Source: Streptomyces radiopugnans
GTDB taxonomy: Bacteria > Actinomycetota > Actinomycetes > Streptomycetales > Streptomycetaceae
Assembly: GCF_900110735.1 (NCBI RefSeq)
Contig: NZ_FOET01000015.1
Span: forward strand, 1 to 64,000
DNA: 64,000 bases
Direction of reading: 5' to 3'
Shown here piece after piece: positions 8,208-16,461 of the stretch. Both the position numbers and the translations under genes were made by a program. The number at the start of each line of letters is the position of its first letter. Positions within the stretch are counted from its first letter, which is position 1. The notes under the pieces are model-generated. The model was not told the origin of the DNA, did not search any database, and was given only the letters and a program-made list of their open reading frames with translations.

Positions 8208-9107
8208 ATGTCCGAACCGACCGGTGCCGCCCGCCGTCGCGGGCCCTTCCAGGTCGGGGACCAGGTCCAGCTCACCGACCCCAAGGGACGCCACTACACC
8301 TTCACGCTCGAGGCGGGGAAGAGCTTCCACACCCACAAGGGAGCCTTCCCCCACGACGAGCTGATCGGTGCTCCCGAGGGCACGGTCGTCCGTACCACGG
8401 GAAACGTCGCCTACCTCGCGCTGCGTCCCCTGCTCCCCGACTACGTCCTGTCCATGCCGCGCGGCGCGGCCGTCGTCTACCCCAAGGACGCGGGGCAGAT
8501 CCTCGCGATGGCCGACATCTTCCCCGGCGCGCGCGTCGTCGAGGCGGGCGTCGGCTCCGGCTCGCTGAGCACCTTCCTGCTGCGGGCGGTGGGCGACCAG
8601 GGCATGCTGCACTCCTACGAGCGCCGCGCCGACTTCGCCGAGATCGCGCAGGCGAACGTCGAGCGGTACTTCGGCGGTCCGCACCCGGCCTGGCGGCTGA
8701 CCGTCGGGGACCTCCAGGACAACCTGTCCGACACCGAGGTCGACCGCGTCATCCTGGACATGCTCGCCCCCTGGGAGTGCCTGGAGGCCGTCTCCAAGGC
8801 CCTCGTCCCCGGCGGCATCCTGTGCGCCTACGTCGCCACCACCACCCAGCTCGCCCGCACCGTGGAGTCCATCCGCGAGCACGGCACCTTCAACGAGCCG
8901 GCGGCCTGGGAGACCATGGTGCGCACCTGGCACGTCGAGGGCCTGGCCGTCCGCCCCGACCACCGCATGATCGGGCACACCGGCTTCCTGCTCACCGCCC
9001 GCCGGCTCGCCGACGGGGTGGAGCCCCCGATGCGCCGCCGCCGTCCGGCCAAGGGCGCGTACGGGGAGGACTACAGCGGTCCGGGCAGCGGCTCCGGCCG
9101 CGGCTGA
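8208..9107 (+). CDS. trmI: tRNA (adenine-N1-)-methyltransferase, position 58
   Basis: The product has 299 residues. An N-terminal beta-rich domain (VGDQVQLTDPKGRHYTFTLE) is followed by a Rossmann methyltransferase fold with the SAM-binding loop VVEAGVGSGSLS from residue 110 and the VILDMLAPWECLEAV motif of the TrmI/Trm61 family. It should methylate adenosine 58 of tRNA, as a tetramer in characterised members. The last 30 residues are Arg/Gly-rich. Its mRNA appears leaderless. In actinobacteria this gene commonly lies upstream of the proteasome locus, as here. Confidence 0.93.
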   Translation: MSEPTGAARRRGPFQVGDQVQLTDPKGRHYTFTLEAGKSFHTHKGAFPHDELIGAPEGTVVRTTGNVAYLALRPLLPDYVLSMPRGAAVVYPKDAGQILAMADIFPGARVVEAGVGSGSLSTFLLRAVGDQGMLHSYERRADFAEIAQANVERYFGGPHPAWRLTVGDLQDNLSDTEVDRVILDMLAPWECLEAVSKALVPGGILCAYVATTTQLARTVESIREHGTFNEPAAWETMVRTWHVEGLAVRPDHRMIGHTGFLLTARRLADGVEPPMRRRRPAKGAYGEDYSGPGSGSGRG

Positions 9108-9139
9108 AGCCGCCTATCCGCCGCCCACGACCCGCACAG

Positions 9140-9183
9140 TGCCGCAGCCGCCCGGCTCCCACGGGAGCCGGGCGGCTGCGGCA
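9140..9183 (+). terminator. Terminator hairpin after trmI
   Basis: A perfect 21-bp inverted repeat (9140-9160 with 9163-9183) begins 32 bp after the trmI stop. It has no U-tract. Confidence 0.75.
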
Positions 9184-9316
9184 TGCGGCGGGCAGGGCGA
9201 GGGCCGGGCGGGAGACGGGGCGGCGGAGAGGCGTACCCGGCCGTTCCACCGCGGTGTGACGTATGGCACGATGCTGGGCACCCCCGGCCGCCCGCACCTC
9301 ACAGGAGTCGTCCAGC

Positions 9317-10009
9317 GTGCAGCTTCCGGCAGACTCTGCGCCCGCTCCGTCCGCTCCGCCCCTTCCCGCCGCCTCCCCGTCGTACGTCCCGCCCCAGCCC
9401 GGCCCGGCCGGGTCCTCCGCGGCGGCGGGCCGTGCGCCGTCCTCACCCGCGCCTTCCCCCGCCGCACCCGCCCACACCCGCGCCCGCGCGCCGCACTGGC
9501 TCGCCACCGCCGCGGCGCTGGGCGCGCTGCTGGGCGCCTCCGCGCTGCTGGAGCCCGCCGGAGCCGACGCCACCCAGCCGCGGGAGACCGCCGCGGTGAC
9601 TCCCGGTCCGGACGCGGACACGGCCCGCTACCCGCTGGACTGCGGCCCGGTGGAGGCCGAGGTGGTCGACAGGGCGGCGGTGGACTTCGACGGCGACGGC
9701 CGGGCCGAGACCGTCGCGGTGGTCCGCTGCGCCGCGGGGATCGGCACCCCGCCCAGCGGCGTGTACGTCCTGGCCCACCCCGCGCGCGAGGGAGGCCGGC
9801 CCCGGGTCGCCGAGACCCTGGTGGACCCCGAGGAGGGGATGACGGTGCAGGATCTGGCCGTTCGCGACCGCACGGTATTCGCCAGGCTGCTGGGCTACTC
9901 CTCGCCGGACGTGCCCCGCTGCTGCCCCGACAGGGCGCGGGACGTCGAATGGGAGTGGCGGGGCGGGAAGTTCGTGCTGGAGGCGGCGCCGACCGCCCGG
10001 AGTGTCTGA
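9317..10009 (+). CDS. Membrane-anchored or secreted protein of unknown function
   Basis: The product has 230 residues and starts at GTG 9317 with ACAGGAG upstream. Residues 1-60 are Pro/Ala/Ser-rich, then one hydrophobic stretch (WLATAAALGALLGASALL) forms an N-terminal anchor. The outer part holds DFDGDGRAETVAVVRC, which resembles the Asp-rich calcium loop of FG-GAP/VCBS repeats, and two cysteine sites (LDCG and RCCPD) that could form disulphides. I do not recognise the family. It converges on the ferredoxin gene. Confidence 0.7.
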   Translation: MQLPADSAPAPSAPPLPAASPSYVPPQPGPAGSSAAAGRAPSSPAPSPAAPAHTRARAPHWLATAAALGALLGASALLEPAGADATQPRETAAVTPGPDADTARYPLDCGPVEAEVVDRAAVDFDGDGRAETVAVVRCAAGIGTPPSGVYVLAHPAREGGRPRVAETLVDPEEGMTVQDLAVRDRTVFARLLGYSSPDVPRCCPDRARDVEWEWRGGKFVLEAAPTARSV

Positions 10010-10024
10010 GCGGTCACACAACGC

Positions 10025-10058
10025 CGCCGGAGGCCGGAGCGCCGCCGTGCCTCCGGCG
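10025..10058. terminator. Bidirectional hairpin
   Basis: CGCCGGAGGC (10025-10034) pairs perfectly with GCCTCCGGCG (10049-10058) between two convergent genes. Confidence 0.5.
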
Positions 10059-10088
10059 CTGCCCGGCTCTGTCCGCCTCCGTCCGGCG

Positions 10089-10400
10089 CTACCCGGCGTC
10101 GGGGCCGTACACCTCGACACCGTCGGTCACCCGGCGCACGTGGATGCACTCGCCCGGGCACTCCTTGGCCGAGTCCACCACGTCGCCGAGCAGCGGGAGC
10201 GGGACGGGGGCGGTGGCGCCCGGCTCCGTGCGCAGCTCCGCCTCCTCGCCCGCGGGGGCGGGGCCCTTCACGTAGGCGAGCCCGTCGATGTCCAGCTCGA
10301 AGACCTCGGGCGCGTACTGCGCGCAGATGCCGTCGCCGGTGCAGAGTTCCTGGTCGATCCAGACTTCCAGTTCTGCGGTCTGCTCGTTGTGCGAGCCCAT
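10089..10400 (-). CDS. Ferredoxin (3Fe-4S type)
   Basis: The product has 103 residues, starting at ATG 10400. The cluster ligands are Cys20 and Cys26 in CTGDGIC, where Asp at the third position after the first Cys is typical of 3Fe-4S ferredoxins, plus Cys81 before Pro in KECPGEC (Cys85). Small acidic ferredoxins of this kind donate electrons to cytochromes P450 or other oxidoreductases in Streptomyces. No P450 gene adjoins, so the partner is unknown. Asp/Glu-rich segments give a strong negative charge. Confidence 0.88.
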   Translation of the reverse strand: MGSHNEQTAELEVWIDQELCTGDGICAQYAPEVFELDIDGLAYVKGPAPAGEEAELRTEPGATAPVPLPLLGDVVDSAKECPGECIHVRRVTDGVEVYGPDAG

Positions 10401-10608
10401 GTCGCTGCCTGCCGTTCCTGCGCTCGTGACCGGACCGTGTGACGGATTGTCGGTGTGATCTTGGCGGAATAGAGCCACCCGTGACGGGGGTTGACGCTTC
10501 AGACGATACAACCGGCCGCTTTCCGGCGAGGTTGGGTGGGTATTCACCCGGGGTAAGGGAGTGCGCAAGGGTGAAGATCAGACACACCCCGACCGTGTTT
10601 GTGATCTA

Positions 10609-10640
10609 GGGGTTTCAACCCCCACGGGTCCAGGTAGGGT
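10609..10640 (+). promoter_or_regulatory. arc promoter with GGTTTCAA dyad
   Basis: A hairpin-like dyad GGGGTT-TC-AACCCC lies at 10609-10622. It contains GGTTTCAA (10611-10618), which is followed by exactly 16 nt and the -10 box TAGGGT at 10635-10640. The same octamer at the same spacing precedes pafA (18990-19019). Confidence 0.5.
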
Positions 10641-10678
10641 CAGGAAGCGTCCAGCTCCCCTTGGAGGAGGTGAGGACC

Positions 10679-12445
10679 GTGGCAGCCCACGACGACGACA
10701 TCAACCGCGGCATCCGGCCCGAACGGGGTTCCGACGACCCGGCAGGCCAGGTTGCCCATCTCGAGCAGGAGATCGCCGTCCTGCGCCGCAAGCTCGCCGA
10801 CTCTCCGCGCCACACTCGGATTCTCGAGGAGCGGATCGTCGAGCTGCAGACGAATCTGGCCGGTGTGTCCGCACAGAACGAGCGGCTCGCCAACACCCTC
10901 CGTGAGGCCCGCGACCAGATCGTGGCCCTCAAGGAGGAGGTCGACCGGCTGGCCCAGCCGCCGGCCGGCTTCGGGGTTTTTCTGCAGGCGAACGAGGACG
11001 GTACGGCCGACATCTTCACCGGCGGGCGCAAGCTCCGGGTGAACGTCAGCCCCAGCGTCGACCTCGGTGAGCTCCGGCGTGGCCAGGAGGTCATGCTCAA
11101 CGAGGCGCTCAACGTGGTCGAGGCCATGGAGTTCGAACGCGCCGGGGACATCGTCACCCTCAAGGAGGTCCTGGAGGACGGCGAACGCGCCCTGGTGATC
11201 GGGCACACCGACGAGGAGCGCGTGGTCAGGCTCGCCGAGCCCCTTATGAACGCCACGCTCCGGGCCGGTGACGCGCTGCTGCTGGAGCCGCGCTCGGGGT
11301 ACGTCTACGAGGTCGTGCCCAAGAGCGAGGTCGAGGAGCTCGTCCTCGAAGAGGTCCCGGACATCGACTACAACAAGATCGGTGGCCTGGGCGGCCAGAT
11401 CGAGCTGATCCGCGACGCGGTGGAGCTCCCCTACCTGTACCCGGACCTGTTCAAGGAGCACGAACTCCGCCCGCCCAAGGGCGTTCTGCTCTACGGCCCG
11501 CCCGGCTGCGGCAAGACCCTCATCGCCAAGGCCGTGGCCAACTCCCTTGCCAAGAAGGTCGCCGAGGTGACCGGGCAGCCCCAGGGGAAGAGCTACTTCC
11601 TCAACATCAAGGGCCCCGAGCTGCTGAACAAGTACGTCGGCGAGACCGAGCGGCACATCCGGCTGGTCTTCCAGCGGGCGAGGGAGAAGGCGAGCGAGGG
11701 CACGCCCGTCATCGTCTTCTTCGACGAGATGGACTCCCTGTTCCGCACCCGCGGCTCCGGTGTCAGCTCGGACGTGGAGAACACCATCGTCCCGCAGCTG
11801 CTGTCGGAGATCGACGGTGTGGAGGGGCTCGAGAACGTCATCGTCATCGGCGCCTCCAACCGCGAGGACATGATCGACCCGGCGATCCTGCGCCCGGGCC
11901 GCCTCGATGTGAAGATCAAGATCGAGCGTCCGGACGCCGAGGCCGCCAAGGACATCTTCTCGAAGTACCTGACCCCGAACCTCCCGCTGCACTCGGACGA
12001 CCTCGCGGAGCACAACAACGACCCCGAGGCCACCGTCGCCGGGATGATCCAGTCGGTCGTCGAGCAGATGTACGCCGAGTCCGAGGAGAACCGATTCCTG
12101 GAGGTCACCTACGCCAACGGTGACAAGGAGGTCCTGTACTTCAAGGACTTCAACTCCGGCGCGATGATCCAGAACATCGTCGACCGGGCCAAGAAGATGG
12201 CGATCAAGGCCTTCCTCGACCACAACCAGAAGGGTCTGCGGGTCTCCCACCTGCTCGCCGCGTGCGTGGACGAGTTCAAGGAGAACGAGGACCTGCCCAA
12301 CACCACCAACCCCGACGACTGGGCCCGTATCTCCGGCAAGAAGGGCGAGCGGATCGTCTTCATCCGCACCCTCGTCACCGGAAAGCAGGGCGCGGACACC
12401 GGACGCTCCATCGACACGGTGGCCAACACCGGTCAGTACCTGTAG
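10679..12445 (+). CDS. arc: Proteasome-associated AAA ATPase ARC (Mpa)
   Basis: The product has 588 residues, the usual length. The GTG at 10679 follows GGAGGAGGTGAGG. Domains in order: N-terminal coiled coil about 26-92 (binds Pup), an OB-fold region about 97-225, and an AAA module with Walker A GPPGCGKT (273-280) and Walker B VIVFFDE (344-350). The C-terminus GQYL is the penultimate-Tyr tail that docks on and opens the 20S proteasome. It unfolds pupylated proteins and threads them into PrcAB. It is separated from dop by its own terminator and has its own promoter. Confidence 0.97.
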   Translation: MAAHDDDINRGIRPERGSDDPAGQVAHLEQEIAVLRRKLADSPRHTRILEERIVELQTNLAGVSAQNERLANTLREARDQIVALKEEVDRLAQPPAGFGVFLQANEDGTADIFTGGRKLRVNVSPSVDLGELRRGQEVMLNEALNVVEAMEFERAGDIVTLKEVLEDGERALVIGHTDEERVVRLAEPLMNATLRAGDALLLEPRSGYVYEVVPKSEVEELVLEEVPDIDYNKIGGLGGQIELIRDAVELPYLYPDLFKEHELRPPKGVLLYGPPGCGKTLIAKAVANSLAKKVAEVTGQPQGKSYFLNIKGPELLNKYVGETERHIRLVFQRAREKASEGTPVIVFFDEMDSLFRTRGSGVSSDVENTIVPQLLSEIDGVEGLENVIVIGASNREDMIDPAILRPGRLDVKIKIERPDAEAAKDIFSKYLTPNLPLHSDDLAEHNNDPEATVAGMIQSVVEQMYAESEENRFLEVTYANGDKEVLYFKDFNSGAMIQNIVDRAKKMAIKAFLDHNQKGLRVSHLLAACVDEFKENEDLPNTTNPDDWARISGKKGERIVFIRTLVTGKQGADTGRSIDTVANTGQYL

Positions 12446-12455
12446 AAGACACCGT

Positions 12456-12517
12456 CCGGCTGCGGATGCCCGTGTCCCCCGTCGAGAGGCGGGGCGGGCG
12501 TCCGCAGCCGGATCTTT
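12456..12517 (+). terminator. Intrinsic terminator after arc
   Basis: A 17-bp stem (12456-12472 with 12495-12511, one G-U wobble) is followed by ATCTTTTC, one of the few hairpins here with a U-rich tail. Confidence 0.8.
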
Positions 12518-12585
12518 TCGGACCGATCTCCACCGAGGAAACACGGGAAGTCCGCAGTGATCTCCCAACCACGGCCCGACGGCCC

Positions 12586-12591
12586 TAGGCT
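12586..12591 (+). promoter_or_regulatory. Probable -10 box of dop
   Basis: TAGGCT lies 114 bp before the dop start, downstream of the arc terminator. No clear -35 element is seen. Confidence 0.4.
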
Positions 12592-12705
12592 CGTCCGTAC
12601 CGCCGCCATGCGGAGTGCGAGGCCAGGGGCCGCGCAGGGGCCGGATGCGCAGCGGGACTTGAGCGGTGGCCCAAAGGCGGGCCGCCGCCGGGCAAGGAGG
12701 GCCGC

Positions 12706-14217
12706 ATGACCGTACGGCGAGTGATGGGCATCGAGACGGAGTACGGGATCTCCGTCCCCGGTCACCCGAACGCCAATGCCATGCTCACCTCGTCCCAGGT
12801 CGTCAACGCCTACGCGGCGGCGATGCACCGGGCGCGCCGCGCCCGCTGGGACTTCGAGGAGGAGAACCCGCTGCGGGACGCCCGGGGCTTCGACCTCGCG
12901 CGCGAGGCCGCCGACTCCAGCCAGCTCACGGACGAGGACATCGGCCTGGCCAACGTGATCCTCACCAACGGCGCGCGGCTGTACGTGGACCACGCGCACC
13001 CCGAGTACAGCGCCCCGGAGGTCACCAACCCCAGGGACGCCGTGCTCTGGGACAAGGCCGGCGAGCGGATCATGGCCGAGGCCGCCCGGCGCGCCGCCGA
13101 GGTGCCCGGCGCCCAGCCGATCCACCTCTACAAGAACAACACCGACAACAAGGGCGCCTCCTACGGCTGCCACGAGAACTACCTGATGAAGCGGGAGACC
13201 CCCTTCTCGGACATCGTGCGCCATCTGACGCCCTTCTTCGTCTCCCGCCAGGTCGTCACCGGCGCCGGACGCGTCGGGATCGGCCAGGACGGCTCCGAGC
13301 ACGGCTTCCAGATCAGCCAGCGGGCCGACTACTTCGAGGTGGAGGTCGGCCTGGAGACCACCCTCAAGCGGCCGATCATCAACACCCGCGACGAGCCGCA
13401 CGCCGACGCCGAGAAGTACCGCCGGCTGCACGTGATCGTCGGCGACGCCAACCTGTCGGAGATCTCCACCTACCTCAAGCTCGGCACCACCTCCCTGGTG
13501 CTGTCCATGATCGAGGACGGCTTCATCGCCGTCGACCTGGCCGTCGACCAGCCCGTGCGCACCCTCCACCAGGTCAGCCACGATCCGACGCTGCGCCGCC
13601 CGATCACGCTGCGCAGCGGACGGACACTGACCGCCGTACAGCTCCAGATGGAGTACTACGAGCTGGCCCGCAAGTACGTGGAGGAGCGCTGGGGTCAGGA
13701 CGCGGACGAGCAGACGAGGGACGTGCTGGCCCGCTGGGAGGACGTCCTGGGACGCCTGGAGAGCGACCCGATGAGCCTGGCGAGTGAGCTGGACTGGGTC
13801 GCCAAGCGGGAGCTGATGGAGGGCTACCGGCGCCGCGACGGCCTGGACTGGGACGCGGCCCGGCTGCACCTGGTGGACCTGCAGTACGCCGACGTGCGCC
13901 CCGACAAGGGCCTGTACAACCGCCTGGCGGCCCGCGGCCGGATGAAGCGGCTGCTGGACGAGGCGGAGGTGGAGCGGGCCCGCTCCCAGCCCCCGGAGGA
14001 CACCCGCGCCTACTTCCGCGGCCAGTGCCTGGAGCGGTACGCCGACGCGGTGGCCGCGGCCTCCTGGGACTCGGTGATCTTCGATCTGCCGGGTCGGGAC
14101 TCCCTCCAGCGGGTACCCACCCTGGAGCCGCTGCGCGGCACGCGCGCCCACGTCAGCGAGCTGCTCGACCGCTGCCGCACGGCGGAGGAGCTGGTCAGGG
14201 CGCTGTCAGGGAAGTGA
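12706..14217 (+). CDS. dop: Pup deamidase/depupylase Dop
   Basis: The product has 503 residues, starting at ATG 12706 after AAGGAGG. It is a glutamine-synthetase-like ATP-binding fold with the metal motif GIETEYG (Glu10) and catalytic Asp95 in RLYVDHAHPEYSAPE. The stretch NPLRDARGFDLAREAADSS at about 54-72 is the Dop-specific loop absent from PafA. In the family Dop deamidates Pup ending in Gln and removes Pup from substrates. Because the Pup encoded here ends in Glu, depupylation is the expected main role. It shares PIINTRDEPHADAE with PafA, its paralogue 5 kb downstream. Confidence 0.96.
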   Translation: MTVRRVMGIETEYGISVPGHPNANAMLTSSQVVNAYAAAMHRARRARWDFEEENPLRDARGFDLAREAADSSQLTDEDIGLANVILTNGARLYVDHAHPEYSAPEVTNPRDAVLWDKAGERIMAEAARRAAEVPGAQPIHLYKNNTDNKGASYGCHENYLMKRETPFSDIVRHLTPFFVSRQVVTGAGRVGIGQDGSEHGFQISQRADYFEVEVGLETTLKRPIINTRDEPHADAEKYRRLHVIVGDANLSEISTYLKLGTTSLVLSMIEDGFIAVDLAVDQPVRTLHQVSHDPTLRRPITLRSGRTLTAVQLQMEYYELARKYVEERWGQDADEQTRDVLARWEDVLGRLESDPMSLASELDWVAKRELMEGYRRRDGLDWDAARLHLVDLQYADVRPDKGLYNRLAARGRMKRLLDEAEVERARSQPPEDTRAYFRGQCLERYADAVAAASWDSVIFDLPGRDSLQRVPTLEPLRGTRAHVSELLDRCRTAEELVRALSGK

Positions 14218-14358
14218 ACCGGGGGAGAAGGGACGGCTGAACGTCTCCGGATGAGGGAATCATGGAGATGGCTTCCGAACGTATGTGGCGGCGGCGCGGC
14301 AGTGGTACGGCAGGGAAGCGCCACCGGCATGAGAAGAGCCGATGTCAGGCCCGGCTTG

Positions 14359-14364
14359 TAGGGT
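14359..14364 (+). promoter_or_regulatory. Probable -10 box of pup
   Basis: TAGGGT lies 38 bp before the pup ATG, giving a predicted short leader that contains GGGTGAGG. Confidence 0.45.
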
Positions 14365-14401
14365 CTGATCTTGTACCGTCCAACCGAGCGGGGTGAGGTA
14401 T

Positions 14402-14620
14402 ATGGCGACCAAGGACACCGGCGGCGGTCAGCAGAAGGCGGCACGCTCCACCGAGGAGGTCGACGAGCAGGCGCAGGACGCGCAGGTCTCGGAGGACCTC
14501 AAGGAGCGCCAGGAGGCGCTGTCGGACGAGGTGGACTCCGTGCTGGACGAGATCGACGACGTGCTGGAGGAGAACGCCGAGGACTTCGTGCGCTCCTTCG
14601 TGCAGAAGGGCGGGGAGTAG
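14402..14620 (+). CDS. pup: Prokaryotic ubiquitin-like protein Pup
   Basis: The product has 72 residues. The first half is disordered and rich in Gln, Lys and Glu. The second half (about 28-62, SEDLKERQEALSDEVDSVLD) forms the helix that binds the ARC coiled coil. The C-terminus is VQKGGE, read directly from the final codons GGC GGG GAG TAG. The last residue is therefore already Glu, the form PafA joins to substrate lysines; Pup proteins ending in Gln need Dop first. It has its own promoter upstream and its own perfect hairpin downstream, so it can be expressed apart from prcBA. Confidence 0.98.
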   Translation: MATKDTGGGQQKAARSTEEVDEQAQDAQVSEDLKERQEALSDEVDSVLDEIDDVLEENAEDFVRSFVQKGGE

Positions 14621-14630
14621 GGCGTGCCCG

Positions 14631-14670
14631 TCCGTCCCGCACCCCCGCGACGGCGGGGGTGCGGGACGGA
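14631..14670 (+). terminator. Terminator hairpin between pup and prcB
   Basis: A perfect 18-bp stem (14631-14648 with 14653-14670) with a 4-nt loop begins 10 bp after the pup stop. Confidence 0.75.
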
Positions 14671-14689
14671 TGACATCCGCCGCCACGGG

Positions 14690-14695
14690 TAAGGT
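14690..14695 (+). promoter_or_regulatory. Probable -10 box of prcB
   Basis: TAAGGT lies downstream of the pup terminator and 50 bp before the prcB GTG. Confidence 0.4.
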
Positions 14696-14745
14696 CCGTG
14701 CAGGATTCTCAAGATCCGGTCTCACGATCTGGTGGAAGGAAACGT

Positions 14746-15591
14746 GTGGAAGCCAACACCCGTAGCACAGGGCGTCTGCCTGCTGCCTTCCTGACGCCGG
14801 GCTCGTCCTCGTTCATGGACTTCCTGTCCGAGCACGCGCCCGAGCAGCTCCCCGGCAACCGCCCGCTCCCGCCCGTGAAGGGCGCCGTCGAGGCGCCGCA
14901 CGGCACGACGATCGTCGCGGTCACCTTCCCCGGCGGCGTGGTGCTGGCCGGCGACCGGCGCGCGACGATGGGCAACATGATCGCCCAGCGCGACATCGAG
15001 AAGGTCTTCCCGGCCGACGAGTACAGCGCCGTCGGCATCGCCGGGACCGCCGGACTCGCCGTGGAGATGGTCAGGCTCTTCCAGCTGGAGCTGGAGCACT
15101 TCGAGAAGGTCGAGGGCGCCCAGCTGTCCCTGGAGGGCAAGGCCAACCGCCTGTCCACGATGATCCGCGGCAATCTCGGCATGGCCATGCAGGGGCTGGC
15201 GGTGATCCCGCTGTTCGCCGGTTACGACGTGGGCCGGGACAGGGGCCGCATCTTCTCCTACGACGTGACCGGCGGGCGCTCCGAGGAGCAGGGCTTCGCG
15301 GCGGTCGGCTCCGGCTCGGTCTTCGCACGCGGTTCGCTCAAGAAGCTGCACCGCGACGACCTCAGCGAGCAGCAGGCGGCCACGGTCGTCGTCCAGGCCC
15401 TCTACGACGCCGCCGACGACGACTCCGCCACCGGCGGCCCCGACCTGGTGCGCCGGATCTACCCCGTCGTCACGGTGATCACCGAGGACGGCTTCCGCAG
15501 GCTCACCGAGGAGGAGGTCGCCGAGATCGCCCGCTCGGTGCACGACGGCCGGCTCCAGTCGCCCAACGGGCCCCAGGCCCCTGTGCTCTAG
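14746..15591 (+). CDS. prcB: 20S proteasome beta subunit
   Basis: The product has 281 residues, starting at GTG 14746 with GGAAGGA upstream. A 53-residue propeptide ends at the HG-TT junction. Autocleavage exposes Thr54 (TTIVAVTF) as the N-terminal nucleophile. The core has the VVLAGDRRAT strand and the GSGSVFARG loop typical of actinobacterial beta subunits. It forms the two inner catalytic rings of the proteasome. The gene is 22 bp upstream of prcA in the usual B-A order. Confidence 0.97.
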   Translation: MEANTRSTGRLPAAFLTPGSSSFMDFLSEHAPEQLPGNRPLPPVKGAVEAPHGTTIVAVTFPGGVVLAGDRRATMGNMIAQRDIEKVFPADEYSAVGIAGTAGLAVEMVRLFQLELEHFEKVEGAQLSLEGKANRLSTMIRGNLGMAMQGLAVIPLFAGYDVGRDRGRIFSYDVTGGRSEEQGFAAVGSGSVFARGSLKKLHRDDLSEQQAATVVVQALYDAADDDSATGGPDLVRRIYPVVTVITEDGFRRLTEEEVAEIARSVHDGRLQSPNGPQAPVL

Positions 15592-15613
15592 ATCAGGAAG
15601 GGACCGATAGCCG

Positions 15614-16384
15614 GTGTCGACGCCGTTCTATGTCTCACCCCAGCAGGCCATGGCCGACCGCGCCGAGTACGCCCGCAAGGGCATCGCGCGCGGTCGCAGC
15701 GTGGTCGTGTTGCAGTACGCCGACGGCATCGTGTTCGTCGCCGAGAACCCCTCTCGGGCACTGCACAAGGTCAGCGAGATCTACGACCGGATCGCCTTCG
15801 CGGCGGTGGGCAAGTACAACGAGTTCGAGAACCTGCGCATCGGCGGTGTCCGCTACGCCGACCTGCGCGGCTACACCTACGCCCGCACGGACGTCACCGC
15901 GCGGGGCCTGGCCAACGTCTACGCCCAGACCCTGGGCACCATCTTCTCCAGCGCGGCGGAGAAGCCGTACGAGGTGGAGCTGATCGTCGCCGAGGTCGGG
16001 GAGGGCCCCGAGGACGACCAGATCTACCGGCTGCCGCACGACGGCTCGATCGTCGACGAGCACGGCTCGGTGGCGGTCGGCGGCAACTCCGACCAGATCG
16101 GCAGCTACCTCGAACAGCGCCACCGGGACGGGATGGCCCTGGCCGAGGCCCTCAAACTGGCGGTGGGCTCCCTGAGCCGGGACAGCAACGGCGGCGAGCG
16201 CAGCCTCACCGCCGACCAGCTCGAGGTCGCCGTCCTGGACCGCACCAGGCCCCAGCAGCGCAAGTTCAAGCGGGTGCTCGGCCGGCAGCTCTCCCGGCTG
16301 CTGGAGGAGGGCGGTACCTCCGCGTCCGCGGGGGAGACGTCCGACGGAGACTCCTCGGGGGAGTCCTCCGCCTCCGAGGAGTAG
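15614..16384 (+). CDS. prcA: 20S proteasome alpha subunit
   Basis: The product has 256 residues, starting at GTG 15614 after AGGAAGGGA. The N-terminal segment MSTPFYVSPQQAMADRAEYARKG is cut here to its key part, YVSPQQAMADRAEYARKG, the gate and H0 helix of actinobacterial alpha subunits; the fold then follows with VVLQYADGIVFVAEN. The acidic Ser/Glu-rich tail after residue 235 is typical of Streptomyces PrcA. Seven copies form each outer ring, where the C-terminal tail of ARC docks. Confidence 0.96.
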   Translation: MSTPFYVSPQQAMADRAEYARKGIARGRSVVVLQYADGIVFVAENPSRALHKVSEIYDRIAFAAVGKYNEFENLRIGGVRYADLRGYTYARTDVTARGLANVYAQTLGTIFSSAAEKPYEVELIVAEVGEGPEDDQIYRLPHDGSIVDEHGSVAVGGNSDQIGSYLEQRHRDGMALAEALKLAVGSLSRDSNGGERSLTADQLEVAVLDRTRPQQRKFKRVLGRQLSRLLEEGGTSASAGETSDGDSSGESSASEE

Positions 16385-16417
16385 CCCCCCACACCCCCGC
16401 TCGCCCCCGTCGACCGT

Positions 16418-16461
16418 CCCGTGGGCCCCGGCCGCGCTCAGTGCCCGCCGGGGCCCACGGG
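16418..16461. terminator. Bidirectional terminator overlapping the LacI stop codon
   Basis: A perfect 15-bp stem (16418-16432 with 16447-16461) flanks a 14-nt loop that includes the last bases of the convergent LacI gene. Confidence 0.65.

Noticed and set aside
14251..14361. 36-codon open frame between dop and pup
   Set aside because: It has no ribosome-binding site, its composition is unremarkable, and its end overlaps the probable pup -10 box. I treat it as chance.
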